Of a DNA stretch of 64,000 bases, positions 43,163 through 52,335 are shown piece after piece. This stretch comes from Oscillospiraceae bacterium (lineage in GTDB: Bacteria; Bacillota; Clostridia; Oscillospirales; Ruminococcaceae), in NCBI GenBank assembly GCA_017427265.1, contig JAFRTG010000032.1, positions 1-64,000 of the forward strand. The letters run 5' to 3'. The notes beneath the pieces are model-generated. The model ran no database searches. It saw only the letters and a list, made by a program, of their open reading frames with translations, and was not told the origin of the DNA. The position numbers and the translations under genes were made by a program. Each line of letters begins with the position of its first letter. The first letter of the stretch is position 1.

Positions 43163-43693
43163 ATGAAACGGTATGGCTCTTTGGCACTCATCGCCGTGCT
43201 GCTGCTGACCGGCTGCGGCAATACACAAAAAATTGACGATCTGATTGCAGCACAGGAGACGCCTGCTGCAGCGGCACCCGATTCATCTGTCCCGGAGCCG
43301 GTTGTGCCTGTTCCGGATGCGTCAAACGGCGAATACAATATTGACCTGACCGAGCTGGACAGCAATATGGTCTATGCACAGGTTTATGATATGGCGTTCG
43401 GAGAAACAGACTATAGTGGAAAACTGGTGCGGGCAAAGGGCACATTTGACTATTATCTCGATTCGCAGACGAATCAGGAATACTTTGCCGTGCTGATTTC
43501 GGATGCTGCAGCCTGCTGTGCGCAGGGCATTGAGTTTGTGCTGGCAGGGGAGCATACCTATCCGGACGATTATCCGGAACCCGGCTCTGAGATTGTCATT
43601 CACGGTGTTTTCAATACCTACGAGGATAATACAGGTGCTTATGTGCAGCTCAGGGATGCTGTAATTGAAACAGAGGTATCTCCGACGGATTGA
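43163..43693 (+). CDS. Lipoprotein with a CC-motif OB-like domain
   Basis: This 176-residue lipoprotein (lipobox LLTGCGN) has a Pro/Ala-rich linker to about residue 50 and a domain with DYSGKLVRAKGTFDYYLD, SDAAACCAQGIEFVL and GSEIVIHGVFNTYE. The CC followed by a hydrophobic strand parallels the C-terminal domain of the GTPase at 36862 (TCCEADIQF). It is the last gene of the zinc operon, five bases after znuB, and probably binds metal at the membrane surface. Confidence 0.72.
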   Translation: MKRYGSLALIAVLLLTGCGNTQKIDDLIAAQETPAAAAPDSSVPEPVVPVPDASNGEYNIDLTELDSNMVYAQVYDMAFGETDYSGKLVRAKGTFDYYLDSQTNQEYFAVLISDAAACCAQGIEFVLAGEHTYPDDYPEPGSEIVIHGVFNTYEDNTGAYVQLRDAVIETEVSPTD

Positions 43694-43765
43694 TTCCGGG
43701 GATCCGTTCCCGGCGGAAGCTGAGGGCAGCCCCCTCATCATAAGCAATCCCTTTTTCTGCAAACG

Positions 43766-43797
43766 AAGCGGGTCTGCATGTACAGACCCGCTTTTTT
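43766..43797 (+). terminator. Terminator of the zinc operon
   Basis: AAGCGGGTCTG pairs with CAGACCCGCTT, followed by TTTT. Confidence 0.85.
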
Positions 43798-45200
43798 CAA
43801 TGATTGTGTAATCTGCGCCTGCCGGTTACAAGCACAATTCCCAGAGAGCTGAGCAGAAGTGCGAGCACACCTGCATGGCTGCGTTCGCCGGTTTTCGGAG
43901 CGGAGGTGCCCGCCGAAGCCGCTGCCGCAGTTGTGGAAGCCGCCGTCGTCACAGTGGCCGTTGCCGTTGTTGTCCCGGATACGGTGCCTGCGGTCGTTCC
44001 GGTGTGTGCAGCTGTCATCCCGCCGCCCCGGCCGCCCTTTACGGCATTGCTGTCCGGAATACCGTCAGCAGTAACATGGATGTAATTATAGTGGCATGCT
44101 GAACCCATCCAGCAGGTAAACAGGAAATCACCCGTTTCCTGCGGCGTAAACGCATAAACCAGATTGTCACCCTGTACAAGTGTCAGATGTCCTTCATCCT
44201 TGCTGCGGGTATCAGTGCCCCATCCGAGCCCCGGAATCTTGACAGTTGCGCCGCAGCCCTTCGGCTCCGTTCCTTCCGGTACACGGACATACCATTTCAC
44301 CGGCACACCGCGCTTCACGGTGATGTTGCCTGTCCAGAGGTCGGCATAGTCTGTGATGATGAGCTGCGTATCTTCAGACTCCGCAGTGATTGTTGTCGTC
44401 GATTCTGCGGCGGGTTCGGATACGGGTGCAGTTGTCTCAGAAGGTTCTGCATCAGCCGGAGCAGAGGCGGCTTCGAGGAGAACCGACTGCGCACCTGCAC
44501 TCTGACCGGACGTTGCAAGTGTCGTGACGGTAATAGTATAAGTCTTGCCGGGATCAAGTCCTTCAAACGTGAGGGGGCTTTCTGTTCCGGCCGCCTTTTT
44601 TCGCTTGCCGTCTGAATCCGTCGCAAAAGCCTTGTAGCCCGTAATGTCTGCACCTTCCGGCGCAGCGGGTGCTGTGAAGCTGACAGTTACATTGCTGCCG
44701 TCCAATGCAGCTGCAATATTGGTCGGATCGGCGGGCTTTTCAGCGTGATAATTGCCGTCATCGGTGACATGAATATAATTGGCATGGCAGCCGGAGCCCA
44801 TCCAGCAGGTGAACAGATAATCCCCTGCCGATTCCGGCGTAAATTCGTAAACCGGATTGTCACCCTGCACAAGTGTCAGATGTCCCTCTTCCTTATTGCG
44901 GGTATCAGTCCCCCATCCGAGACCGGGAATCTTGACGGTTGCGCCGCAGCCCTTCGGCTCGGTGCCCTCCGGAACACGGACAATCCACTGCACCGGAACG
45001 CCTGTCCGGAACGTGACCGTCCCTGTCCAAAGCTCACTGTAATCGGTAATGACCTTCTGCACTGTCGGTTCCGTTTCAGGCTGCGCGGCAGTTTCCTGTG
45101 CAGTCTCTGCCGCTGCGGTAATCGCTATGCTCCCGGCAGACAGACCTGCAAGTCCGGCTGCAAGTGCTCCGGCAGTCAAAAGTTTCTGTAATATATTCAT
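43797..45200 (-). CDS. Sorted surface protein: cupredoxin-like, fibronectin III, cupredoxin-like
   Basis: This 467-residue protein has a signal peptide (to about residue 32) and a cupredoxin-like domain at about 45-147 (GVPVQWIVRVPEGTEPKGCG ... AGDYLFTCWMGSGCH). A fibronectin type III domain lies at about 155-245. A second cupredoxin-like domain at about 275-380 is nearly identical to the first (GCGATVKIPGLGWGTDT in both). A Thr/Ala linker leads to the sorting-type end APKTGE, a hydrophobic segment and RRR. The Cys, Met and His of FTCWMGSxCH could bind copper or another metal. AGGAG lies eight bases before the ATG. Confidence 0.8.
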   Translation of the reverse strand: MNILQKLLTAGALAAGLAGLSAGSIAITAAAETAQETAAQPETEPTVQKVITDYSELWTGTVTFRTGVPVQWIVRVPEGTEPKGCGATVKIPGLGWGTDTRNKEEGHLTLVQGDNPVYEFTPESAGDYLFTCWMGSGCHANYIHVTDDGNYHAEKPADPTNIAAALDGSNVTVSFTAPAAPEGADITGYKAFATDSDGKRKKAAGTESPLTFEGLDPGKTYTITVTTLATSGQSAGAQSVLLEAASAPADAEPSETTAPVSEPAAESTTTITAESEDTQLIITDYADLWTGNITVKRGVPVKWYVRVPEGTEPKGCGATVKIPGLGWGTDTRSKDEGHLTLVQGDNLVYAFTPQETGDFLFTCWMGSACHYNYIHVTADGIPDSNAVKGGRGGGMTAAHTGTTAGTVSGTTTATATVTTAASTTAAAASAGTSAPKTGERSHAGVLALLLSSLGIVLVTGRRRLHNH

Positions 45201-45229
45201 AAAGCTAACTCCTATATATAATCACGTAT

Positions 45230-45820
45230 TTACGGCACTTTCTCAAGATCAAAAACGGAGATGACGCCATCGGTCAGCGTACCCTTGACCGTCACAAAGA
45301 GGTTATCCATTCGCGTCGTATGGTGGAGATACTCCCATGCCAGATTCTGCCCGTTTTCATCAAACGGAACAAAACGCCAGGAACCGTCCGGCTGCTGTAT
45401 ATCCAGACCGTAGCCGCTGGCACGGCAGGTATCCATCAGCATACACGGCAGATCATGCGCGGACGGATCATCAACATCACTGCAGCATTCGTCCATCAGA
45501 ATGCCTGTGAACGTCTCCGTGTCAGGAACCGGAGGCGCCTGTTCCGGCTCCGGTTCTGCTGCGGGCGGCACTGTCTCCGGCTGCTCTGCAGCGGCTTCGG
45601 TTACAGCAGCGGATGTTACAGGTTCCGGTTCGTCCGTGACGGCAGCTGTTGCCGCTGCTGTCGTGAGCGCGGAAACGGTTGTGCCCGGCTGTACTGCCGC
45701 AGTTGAAGCTGTCGTTGTTTCTGCGGCGGAAAACTGTTCCGGTGCCAGAGCCTCTGCCTTGGAACATCCTGTCAGCAGACACATGGCAAGCAAACCGCAA
45801 ATGCCGATATTGCGTTTCAT
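45230..45820 (-). CDS. Cys-rich lipoprotein next to the cupredoxin protein
   Basis: This protein of about 196 residues starts at MKRNIGICGLLAMCLLTGC with lipobox LLTGC, then has an Ala/Thr/Pro/Glu linker to about residue 100. The C-terminal domain reads TFTGILMDECCSDVDDP, LPCMLMDTCRASGYG and LDIQQPDGSWRFVPFDENG. The CC and two further Cys suggest metal or redox chemistry. Upstream ATGs at 45901 and 45898 next to AAAGGAG would add 27 residues in front of the signal peptide; I prefer 45820. It lies upstream of the cupredoxin gene in one operon. Confidence 0.65.
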   Translation of the reverse strand: MKRNIGICGLLAMCLLTGCSKAEALAPEQFSAAETTTASTAAVQPGTTVSALTTAAATAAVTDEPEPVTSAAVTEAAAEQPETVPPAAEPEPEQAPPVPDTETFTGILMDECCSDVDDPSAHDLPCMLMDTCRASGYGLDIQQPDGSWRFVPFDENGQNLAWEYLHHTTRMDNLFVTVKGTLTDGVISVFDLEKVP

Positions 45821-45923
45821 GAATATCGCTTTCCGCATGTTATCTTTCAATTCCAAACTGCGGTTCAGCAGTTGTCCGGAATCCTGTTTCAATTTCATCA
45901 TGCTCCTTTGAAAATAGAATGTC

Positions 45924-45973
45924 TACTAAATTAGTATGCTTATATTATATCATGAACATGGCTGAGCGTCCAA
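45924..45973 (-). promoter_or_regulatory. Promoter and palindromic operator of the cupredoxin operon
   Basis: On the minus strand TTGGAC (45973-45968), 18 bases and TATAAT (45949-45944) form the promoter. The perfect palindrome TACTAAATTAGTA (45924-45936) lies at the transcription start. It differs from the Zur-box and GTTAGC sites. No gene is recognised in the rest of 45902-46253. Confidence 0.6.
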
Positions 45974-46132
45974 TACGCATAATTGATAAAGGGTTATTGA
46001 TTATTCCGATAGCTGACACGGCTGTACCGCACTGGCTGCAGCGGTTCCGGCGGACAGATAGATTGCAAAAAGTGCGCTCCCGATTCAAACGAGCATTCCG
46101 CAAGCCTGATCGGAATACGGTCAGAGAAGCAG

Positions 46133-46176
46133 GAATCCCCGCATCACCGGTAATTTCAGTGATGCGGGGATTCTTT
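46133..46176. terminator. Strong hairpin, probable terminator
   Basis: GAATCCCCGCATCA pairs perfectly with TGATGCGGGGATTC; a short T run follows on the plus strand. Confidence 0.55.
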
Positions 46177-46202
46177 CATTTTGTGCGCAGCTTTGATTTC
46201 TC

Positions 46203-46240
46203 ATTCAGCGGGCTTCGGGGTCGGAGTCCCCGTTCTGAAT
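46203..46240. terminator. Nested hairpin after the LPXTG fragment
   Basis: ATTCAG/CTGAAT enclose CGGGG/CCCCG just beyond the end of the minus-strand fragment. Confidence 0.4.
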
Positions 46241-46253
46241 CCGCCGAAATGTG

Positions 46254-46905
46254 TTATTCAGATTGTTCCGTGCAGTCAAGAATGCCGGCGCGCTTCAGAA
46301 TTGTAATGCCGGTACCGGTCAGTGTAAATGCACCGATGATTACAAGGAGGCCGGTCACATCATTATTGCCGGTCTGCGGCAGTTTGCCTGTCGGAGCGGT
46401 CGTGACGGTCGTCTCTGTGACGGTGGTGTTTTCTGCTGCGCGCGTTGTTGTGCAGCCGGTTTCATTCGCCGTCTCAGCCTGACTTGTATCGTTGGTAACA
46501 GCGGCAGTTGTGTAGGTTCCGGTTCCAAGCCAATCGTAAGCCATCGTTGTCTGAATTGCCGTGGTTGTGGTCGTGGCCGGATCAATCACAATGATGCGTG
46601 CGGTGATTGTCTCATCGCCGCAGGTTGCGGTAACAGTGGTTTTGCCCGGAGCCAGCGCATTGAATTCCAGCGTTCTGCTGTCAGTGCTGACGACCTGAAT
46701 GATGCCGTCATTCCCAACCGAGAATACTGCGTCGCCGCCCTTGACACTCAGAGAATGGCCATTACCGGGGAAGCATTCGTATTCCGCAGACACAAAGCGG
46801 AACTGATTCGGAAGAACCGTGACCGGAATTTCGGCGGTACTGCCGTCCGGTACCGTCGCATGAAGGATTGTGCTGCCGGGTGCAACTGAAATGGCACCGA
46901 TGCAA
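46254..46905 (-). pseudogene. 5'-truncated LPXTG surface protein
   Basis: The minus-strand frame is open from a TGA near 46903 to the stop at 46254. It reads ISVAPGSTILHATVPDGSTA, then an Ig-like stretch (LSVKGGDAVFSVGNDGIIQV, LEFNALAPGKTTVTATCGDE), a Thr-rich linker and the sorting end LPQTGNNDVTGLLVIIGAF with KR at the tail. There is no start codon with a ribosome binding site, no signal peptide and no promoter. The 5' part has been lost. Confidence 0.65.
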
Positions 46906-46999
46906 TATCAGTGCCATTGACTTACAGCAGATGCTTTCATTTTTTCTTTTATATAGGAAAGGTGCGCCTGTTTCGCGTGCTGTATTTTTCGGGCATACA

Positions 47000-47028
47000 T
47001 TGCATTCCATACAGGTATATGTTATAAT
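47000..47028 (+). promoter_or_regulatory. Promoter of the second two-component system
   Basis: TTGCAT (47000-47005), 17 bases and TATAAT (47023-47028). Confidence 0.7.
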
Positions 47029-47054
47029 AGATACCGGAAGGAAGTGACAATACA

Positions 47055-47744
47055 ATGGAGAAAAAACGCATTCTGATTGTAGATGATGAAACAGAACTTG
47101 CCGAAATCATGGCAGAAATGCTCCGCGGCTGCGGATACTTTGCAGATCCGGCCGACTGTGCCGCAGAAGCATATGACATGCTCGGAAAGAAAAGCTATCA
47201 TCTTGTCATACTGGACATCAATCTGCCGGACAGCACCGGATTTGAAATCTGCAAGGAGCTGCGGCGGGTTTCCGGCGTGCCGGTTATTTTTGCAAGCGCC
47301 CGCAAAACCGAGGACGACCGTATCAGCAGCTTTGATATCGGCGGAGACGATTATCTGCAAAAGCCCTACTCCATGAAGGAACTGCTTTCCCGTGTCAATG
47401 CGCTGATGCGCCGTGCATACGGTGACAGTACGGATGAACAGTGCCTGACCTTCGGGGATGTGACCGTCAACACAGCAAGCCGCACGGTCACCAAAAGCGG
47501 CAAGCCGGTTGCACTGGCACAGCGGGAATACGATTTGCTGCTCTGCCTCTGCCGCAACAAGAATGCTGCTGTCTCAAAGGAAAAGCTGCTGACTGAGGTC
47601 TGGGGAGCGTTTTCAGAGGTCGAGCCGTCCACGCTGACTGTCCACATCCGCTGGCTGCGCGAAAAACTGGAGGACGATCCTGCCGCACCCAGATACATCA
47701 AAACAGTCTGGAAGCTCGGTTACATGCTGGGAGATGAAACATGA
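47055..47744 (+). CDS. OmpR-family response regulator
   Basis: This 229-residue protein has receiver phosphoacceptor Asp in LVILDINLPDSTG, Lys in DYLQKPYSMKE and a C-terminal winged helix (VEPSTLTVHIRWLREKLEDD, then TVWKLGYML). GGAAGGAAGTG precedes the ATG. It overlaps the kinase gene by four bases (ATGA) and precedes an FtsX-type exporter, so it probably controls that exporter in response to antimicrobial peptides. Confidence 0.94.
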   Translation: MEKKRILIVDDETELAEIMAEMLRGCGYFADPADCAAEAYDMLGKKSYHLVILDINLPDSTGFEICKELRRVSGVPVIFASARKTEDDRISSFDIGGDDYLQKPYSMKELLSRVNALMRRAYGDSTDEQCLTFGDVTVNTASRTVTKSGKPVALAQREYDLLLCLCRNKNAAVSKEKLLTEVWGAFSEVEPSTLTVHIRWLREKLEDDPAAPRYIKTVWKLGYMLGDET

Positions 47745-48871
47745 AAAAGCTGATCTCAGCGGCACTGCTTTTTGCAGTGCTGCTGCTCGTGATAACCGGT
47801 ACCGCTGTTCTGCGGGAGCACCGCACTGCCGGCAGAACCGGAGAATATGCTGTCCGTCTCAATGAGATCGAGCAGCTTGCGGCACAGGGAAACAATACCG
47901 AAGCTGCCCGTTGTGCAGCAGAACTGCGCAAGGATCTCCAGTCTGCGGAAACGGAGAACAATGACCGCACGGTCTGGCTGATGTGCGGCGTCTGCCTGCT
48001 GTTTCTGGGCGGCTCCGCCCTGTATTTCGGCTGCACGGTCTTTGTGCCTTTCCGCCGGCTGTCCGGCTTTGCGGAGCGCGTGGCCTGCGGTGATCTCGAT
48101 ACGCCGCTGCAGTACAGACGAAACGATCTGTTCGGCAGATTCACATGGGGCCTCGACAGCATGCGGCAGGAAATCCGCAGAGCAAGAGCCTGCGAACAGG
48201 AAGCAATCGAAAACAACAAAACCGTCATTGCCTCGCTGTCTCATGACATCAAAACACCGGTCGCATCCGTCCGCGCCTATGCGGAAGCGCTGGAGCTCGG
48301 CATGGACGGCAATCCCGAAAAGCGCGCGCAGTACATCGGCACGATTCTGCGCAAATGCGACGATATCTCGCAGCTGACAGACGATATGCTGACGCACGCG
48401 CTCACCGAACTGAACCGGCTGCACATGGAGGCAGAGCAGTTTGACCTCGGTGAAGTGCTGGGCAGCACACTGCCCGATCTCTCGGCAGGTGCAAACGATC
48501 TGCATTACGAAAAGCCGTCCGAACCGGTTCTGATTGTTGCGGACAGAAGCCGCATCGAGCAGCTGACCGGCAATCTTGTGAACAATGCCCGCAAATATGC
48601 CCAAACAGATATCCGCGTCACACTGACACAGGATGCGGACACTGTATCTTTGCGGGTGCGGGATTACGGCACCGGCATTCCGGACAGCGAACTGCCGTTT
48701 GTGTTCGGTAAATTCTATCGCGGAAGCAACGCAAAAGAGGAGAAAGGCGCCGGCCTCGGCCTGTATATCGTCAGGTATATTGCAGAGCAGTCCGGCGGCA
48801 GCGTCAGCCTGAAAAACTGCGCCCCCGGACTGGAAGTGACGGTGAGCCTGCCTGCTGCAAAGAGCTCTTAA
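47741..48871 (+). CDS. Sensor histidine kinase (HAMP type)
   Basis: This 376-residue kinase has two membrane segments (about 5-22 and 78-100) with a short external loop between them, then a HAMP linker, the phosphoacceptor motif IASLSHDIKTPVASVRAYAE, the N-box LTGNLVNNARKYAQ and the G-box EKGAGLGLYIVRY. It pairs with the regulator it overlaps. Confidence 0.94.
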   Translation: MKKLISAALLFAVLLLVITGTAVLREHRTAGRTGEYAVRLNEIEQLAAQGNNTEAARCAAELRKDLQSAETENNDRTVWLMCGVCLLFLGGSALYFGCTVFVPFRRLSGFAERVACGDLDTPLQYRRNDLFGRFTWGLDSMRQEIRRARACEQEAIENNKTVIASLSHDIKTPVASVRAYAEALELGMDGNPEKRAQYIGTILRKCDDISQLTDDMLTHALTELNRLHMEAEQFDLGEVLGSTLPDLSAGANDLHYEKPSEPVLIVADRSRIEQLTGNLVNNARKYAQTDIRVTLTQDADTVSLRVRDYGTGIPDSELPFVFGKFYRGSNAKEEKGAGLGLYIVRYIAEQSGGSVSLKNCAPGLEVTVSLPAAKSS

Positions 48872-48900
48872 GGATTTCTTAATCGTTCCCATGCTAAAAT
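48868..48900 (+). promoter_or_regulatory. Response-regulator-like site and -10 before the exporter genes
   Basis: TTAAGGATTTCTTAA (48868-48882) places two TTAA elements 11 bases apart. TAAAAT (48895-48900) can act as a -10 without a good -35. The layout suggests activation of the exporter genes by the regulator at 47055. Confidence 0.55.
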
Positions 48901-48950
48901 CTCTACAGTGCAAAACATATGCAGTTCAGATCACATGGGAGGTATACAAT

Positions 48951-49217
48951 ATGAAAAAAACATGGATTGCAGCAGGGATTCTGCTCCTGTACGGGCTGCT
49001 GACTGCGCTCCTTGCGTTCATTGCAGCGCATCTTTATTATGAGCTCGGTGAGACGGATACGATCTTCCGCGATGCGGAGCCGTGGATTAAGATGTTTGTC
49101 AGCGGTTTTCCGATGATGCAGACATTTGCGGTTCTGACGGCGCTTGCCTTTTTCGGAATCAGAGGCATGCTGCTGTCTGAAAGAAACGCACAGCGGACGA
49201 AGGGGGGATCTGTATGA
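48951..49217 (+). CDS. Small membrane protein of the exporter operon
   Basis: This 88-residue protein has two membrane segments (WIAAGILLLYGLLTALLAFI and MQTFAVLTALAFFGIRGML). TGGGAGG lies nine bases before the ATG. It overlaps the ATPase gene by four bases. The family is not recognised; its place in the operon suggests an accessory part of the exporter. Confidence 0.75.
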   Translation: MKKTWIAAGILLLYGLLTALLAFIAAHLYYELGETDTIFRDAEPWIKMFVSGFPMMQTFAVLTALAFFGIRGMLLSERNAQRTKGGSV

Positions 49218-49975
49218 AAAATGTGATCATTTCCGCCAGAGGCGTCTGCAAGAGCTTTGCACACAACGGCGGACAGGTACACATTCTGACGGGGCTTGAC
49301 CTCGACATCTACGAGGGGGATTTCACAGTCATCATGGGCGCCTCCGGCTCCGGCAAATCGACGATGCTCTATGCGCTCTCCGGCATGGACAGGGCAACCG
49401 GCGGACAGGTGCTTTTTCAGGGCGAGGACATTGTCAAGATGCGTGAAAAAAAGCTCGCGGCACTGCGGCGGGGAAAATTCGGTTTTATTTTCCAGCAGAT
49501 GCACCTGGTCAGCAATCTCTCGCTGTTTGAAAACATCACTGTTCCCGGATATCTGAATCAGACACGCTCCGCTGCCGAAATTGACCGGCGTGCAGAACAG
49601 CTGATGGAGCAGATGGACATCGCAAAAATCAGGACACATCTGCCGGCACAGTGCTCCGGCGGTGAACAGCAGCGCTGCGCAATCGCCCGTGCAGTCATCC
49701 ATTCGCCGGATATGCTCTTTGCAGACGAGCCGACCGGCGCGCTGAACAGGAAAAATACCACAGAGGTGCTGAATCTGCTGACAGCACTCAACCGTGACGG
49801 GCAGAGTATTCTGATGGTCACACACGATGCGCGTGCAGCCTGCCGTGCCTCCAGACTGATCTACATTGAGGACGGAAAAGTTGTCGGGGAACTGGAGCTG
49901 CCGCCCTATACGGAAGCAGAAGAAAAAAGCCGCGAAACGCAGATCAATGCGTGGCTCGCCGCGATGGAATGGTGA
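49214..49975 (+). CDS. ABC transporter ATP-binding protein, BceA/MacB type
   Basis: This 253-residue ATPase has Walker A GASGSGKS, signature CSGGEQQRCAIARAV, Walker B MLFADEPTGALN and the switch His in MVTHDARAA. The GEQQR wording and DEPTGALN are typical of the MacB/LolD/BceA branch that works with FtsX-fold permeases. It is close in sequence to the cut-off ATPase at 1-168. Confidence 0.94.
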   Translation: MKNVIISARGVCKSFAHNGGQVHILTGLDLDIYEGDFTVIMGASGSGKSTMLYALSGMDRATGGQVLFQGEDIVKMREKKLAALRRGKFGFIFQQMHLVSNLSLFENITVPGYLNQTRSAAEIDRRAEQLMEQMDIAKIRTHLPAQCSGGEQQRCAIARAVIHSPDMLFADEPTGALNRKNTTEVLNLLTALNRDGQSILMVTHDARAACRASRLIYIEDGKVVGELELPPYTEAEEKSRETQINAWLAAMEW

Positions 49976-49983
49976 GGTGCGCC

Positions 49984-52335
49984 ATGAGAAGCATACTGAA
50001 ACTGACGCTCGCCAATATCCGGAACGGCAAAGGCGCTTTCAAAAGCATGATACTTCTGATGATGCTCCTGACATTTTCATTTTCCGGCACGGTCAGCAAC
50101 GATGACCGTCTGCGCGAGGTCCGCACGGAACGGTTTGCCGAGGCAAGCGTTCCCGATCTGCTGGTCTGGATCTATGACGATCTGCTGACTGCGGACATGC
50201 TGCATGAAGTCCGCGAGAATCCGAATGTCCGGTCGGTTGAGACAAAGCAGAGTCTCCTGTTTGTCCACGCGCCGCTGGCCGATGACAAAGAGACCGATGT
50301 CCGCCTGACACTCAATGCCCTTGAAAGCGGCATCCGCGTGTTTGACGACGATTTCCGCGATTATGCAGCGGACAATACCCTTGCGGACGGCGAAATATAT
50401 CTCCCCTCCAAAATGCGGCTGAATGACGGCTTTGCGAAGGGCGCAAAGATCACGCTGCAAACGAACAAAGGCTATGACGAATCCTTTACGGTCAAGGGCT
50501 TTTATGAGGATGTCATCAGCGGATCCGTTACATTTTCTGGCTATAACTGCATCATTACACAGCATGATTTTGAACGGATTGCTGCGGAAAAGACTGATTC
50601 ATTCTTCGGAAACGACCGGAATGTACTCTCAGTCATGCGGCTGTACATTGACGGCACGGGCGCGCTCAGTCAGGCAGAGCTGCGGCGGGAACTCAGCCAA
50701 AACACTGCGCTCATCAGCACGGCGAACAGTGCCTTCACACGCGAAATGCTTTCAAACAGTATTGAGATGTTCTCGCAAATCGGCATCCGCATTATTGTTA
50801 TTTTTGTCGCACTGCTGCTGACAGTTGTCCTGATTATGATGTTCAACAGCATCCGTTCCTCCATTGAAATGGATCAGGCGGAGCTCGGTATTCTGAAATC
50901 GCAGGGCTTCACCGCCGGACAGATCAGTCTGGTCTATATCCTGCAATATACGCTTGCATTATTCATCGGCGCGGTGCTCGGCATCGCGGTATCCGTACCT
51001 GCCTGCCGCTATCTGATTTCCATGTGGAAGATTCTGACCGGCATCCGCTCGGAAACCGGCGTTTCGTTTCTCAAATGTACTGCCATGAGCATCGGCATCA
51101 TTCTGATCTGTGCGTTATTCATTTTTGCAGCAACAACAAAGATCAGACGGATTTCTCCGGTATGTGCGATTTCCGGCGCAAAAGGCGAAGTGTATTTTGA
51201 CAGCCGTCTCAATGTCCGCATCCGGAAAAAGCCGCTGGCGTTTTTCTTAGCAATCCGGCAGCTCAATTCCCGCAGAAAAAGCTACCTTGGCACGGCATTC
51301 ATCGTAATTCTGCTGACGTTTTTTATCATCAGCATCAGGATTCTGACCAAGGGGCTTGACGGCGATCAGCTGTTCACGGATATCACCGGAGAAATCAGCA
51401 TGAGCGATACCAGCGGGTTCCGTCTGACCGATGCAGAGGAAGCGGATGCTGCGATCCGGCAGATCGACAGCGGTGCAGATCTGCTGACAGAAAGCTATCA
51501 CCGGATGCTTGTTGACGGGGAACTGTTTGCCGTTCATGCCTACCGTTCCCCGGAGGACGTATTCAAACCGCTGAAGGGGCGTGCACCGCGCTATGACAAT
51601 GAGATTATGCTGACGGAAGGCGTTTCCGAGGAGCTCGGCAAGCAGATCGGAGACAGCGTGACCGTTTCCTATCAGGGGCAGGAACAGGAATTCATCGTGA
51701 CCGGCAATTTTCAGTGCATCTGGGATTACGGTCTGGTGACCGTCGTGACGCCGGACGGTATGCAGCGGCTCGGCAACAGCGAAATCGAAGGCGCTTTTGT
51801 GAAAGTATCCGATCCTGCAAAGCAGCAGCAGATCATTGACATGCTGAATGAGAAATATGCCGGCAGACTGAAAGCGGAAGCCTTCAAAGAAAGCGGCTAT
51901 ATCACAAACATCAAAACGATCACAAATGTCCTGATGAATTCAATCTCCTATGCAATCTATGCAGTGCTCCTGACCTTTGCAGCCGTCATTGTTGCAGCAG
52001 TCTGCAAGCGGACATTTATCCGCGAACGGACAGACATCGGTATTTTCAAAGCAACAGGCTTTACAGTCGGCGGGCTGCGGTTACAGTTTGCCCTGCGCTT
52101 TGCGCTGATTGCGCTGATCGGTTCAGCGGCAGGCTGTGCAGCCGGAATGCTCTGGTCCCGCAAAATGCTCACCGGCATTATGCGCGTTGCCGGGCTGACT
52201 GATTTTACAACCGACTATACATCCGCGATGTTCATTCTGCCCTCTGTGATGCTCTGCCTTTGCTTCTTTGTGACTGCATGGTTCGCATCACGCCGTATCG
52301 CGCAGGTCAATGTACGGGAACTTGTGACGGAGTAA
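49984..52335 (+). CDS. FtsX-like ABC permease
   Basis: This 783-residue permease has one membrane segment near the N-terminus, an extracytoplasmic domain and three segments at about 260-400. A second extracytoplasmic domain and three more segments near the end follow (VLLTFAAVIVAAVCKRTFI, then FALRFALIALIGSAAG). Two FtsX core domains are present (VVLIMMFNSIRSSIEMDQAE, RTDIGIFKATGFTVGGLRLQ). With the preceding ATPase it forms a mechanotransmission-type exporter or peptide-detoxification module. Confidence 0.92.
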   Translation: MRSILKLTLANIRNGKGAFKSMILLMMLLTFSFSGTVSNDDRLREVRTERFAEASVPDLLVWIYDDLLTADMLHEVRENPNVRSVETKQSLLFVHAPLADDKETDVRLTLNALESGIRVFDDDFRDYAADNTLADGEIYLPSKMRLNDGFAKGAKITLQTNKGYDESFTVKGFYEDVISGSVTFSGYNCIITQHDFERIAAEKTDSFFGNDRNVLSVMRLYIDGTGALSQAELRRELSQNTALISTANSAFTREMLSNSIEMFSQIGIRIIVIFVALLLTVVLIMMFNSIRSSIEMDQAELGILKSQGFTAGQISLVYILQYTLALFIGAVLGIAVSVPACRYLISMWKILTGIRSETGVSFLKCTAMSIGIILICALFIFAATTKIRRISPVCAISGAKGEVYFDSRLNVRIRKKPLAFFLAIRQLNSRRKSYLGTAFIVILLTFFIISIRILTKGLDGDQLFTDITGEISMSDTSGFRLTDAEEADAAIRQIDSGADLLTESYHRMLVDGELFAVHAYRSPEDVFKPLKGRAPRYDNEIMLTEGVSEELGKQIGDSVTVSYQGQEQEFIVTGNFQCIWDYGLVTVVTPDGMQRLGNSEIEGAFVKVSDPAKQQQIIDMLNEKYAGRLKAEAFKESGYITNIKTITNVLMNSISYAIYAVLLTFAAVIVAAVCKRTFIRERTDIGIFKATGFTVGGLRLQFALRFALIALIGSAAGCAAGMLWSRKMLTGIMRVAGLTDFTTDYTSAMFILPSVMLCLCFFVTAWFASRRIAQVNVRELVTE

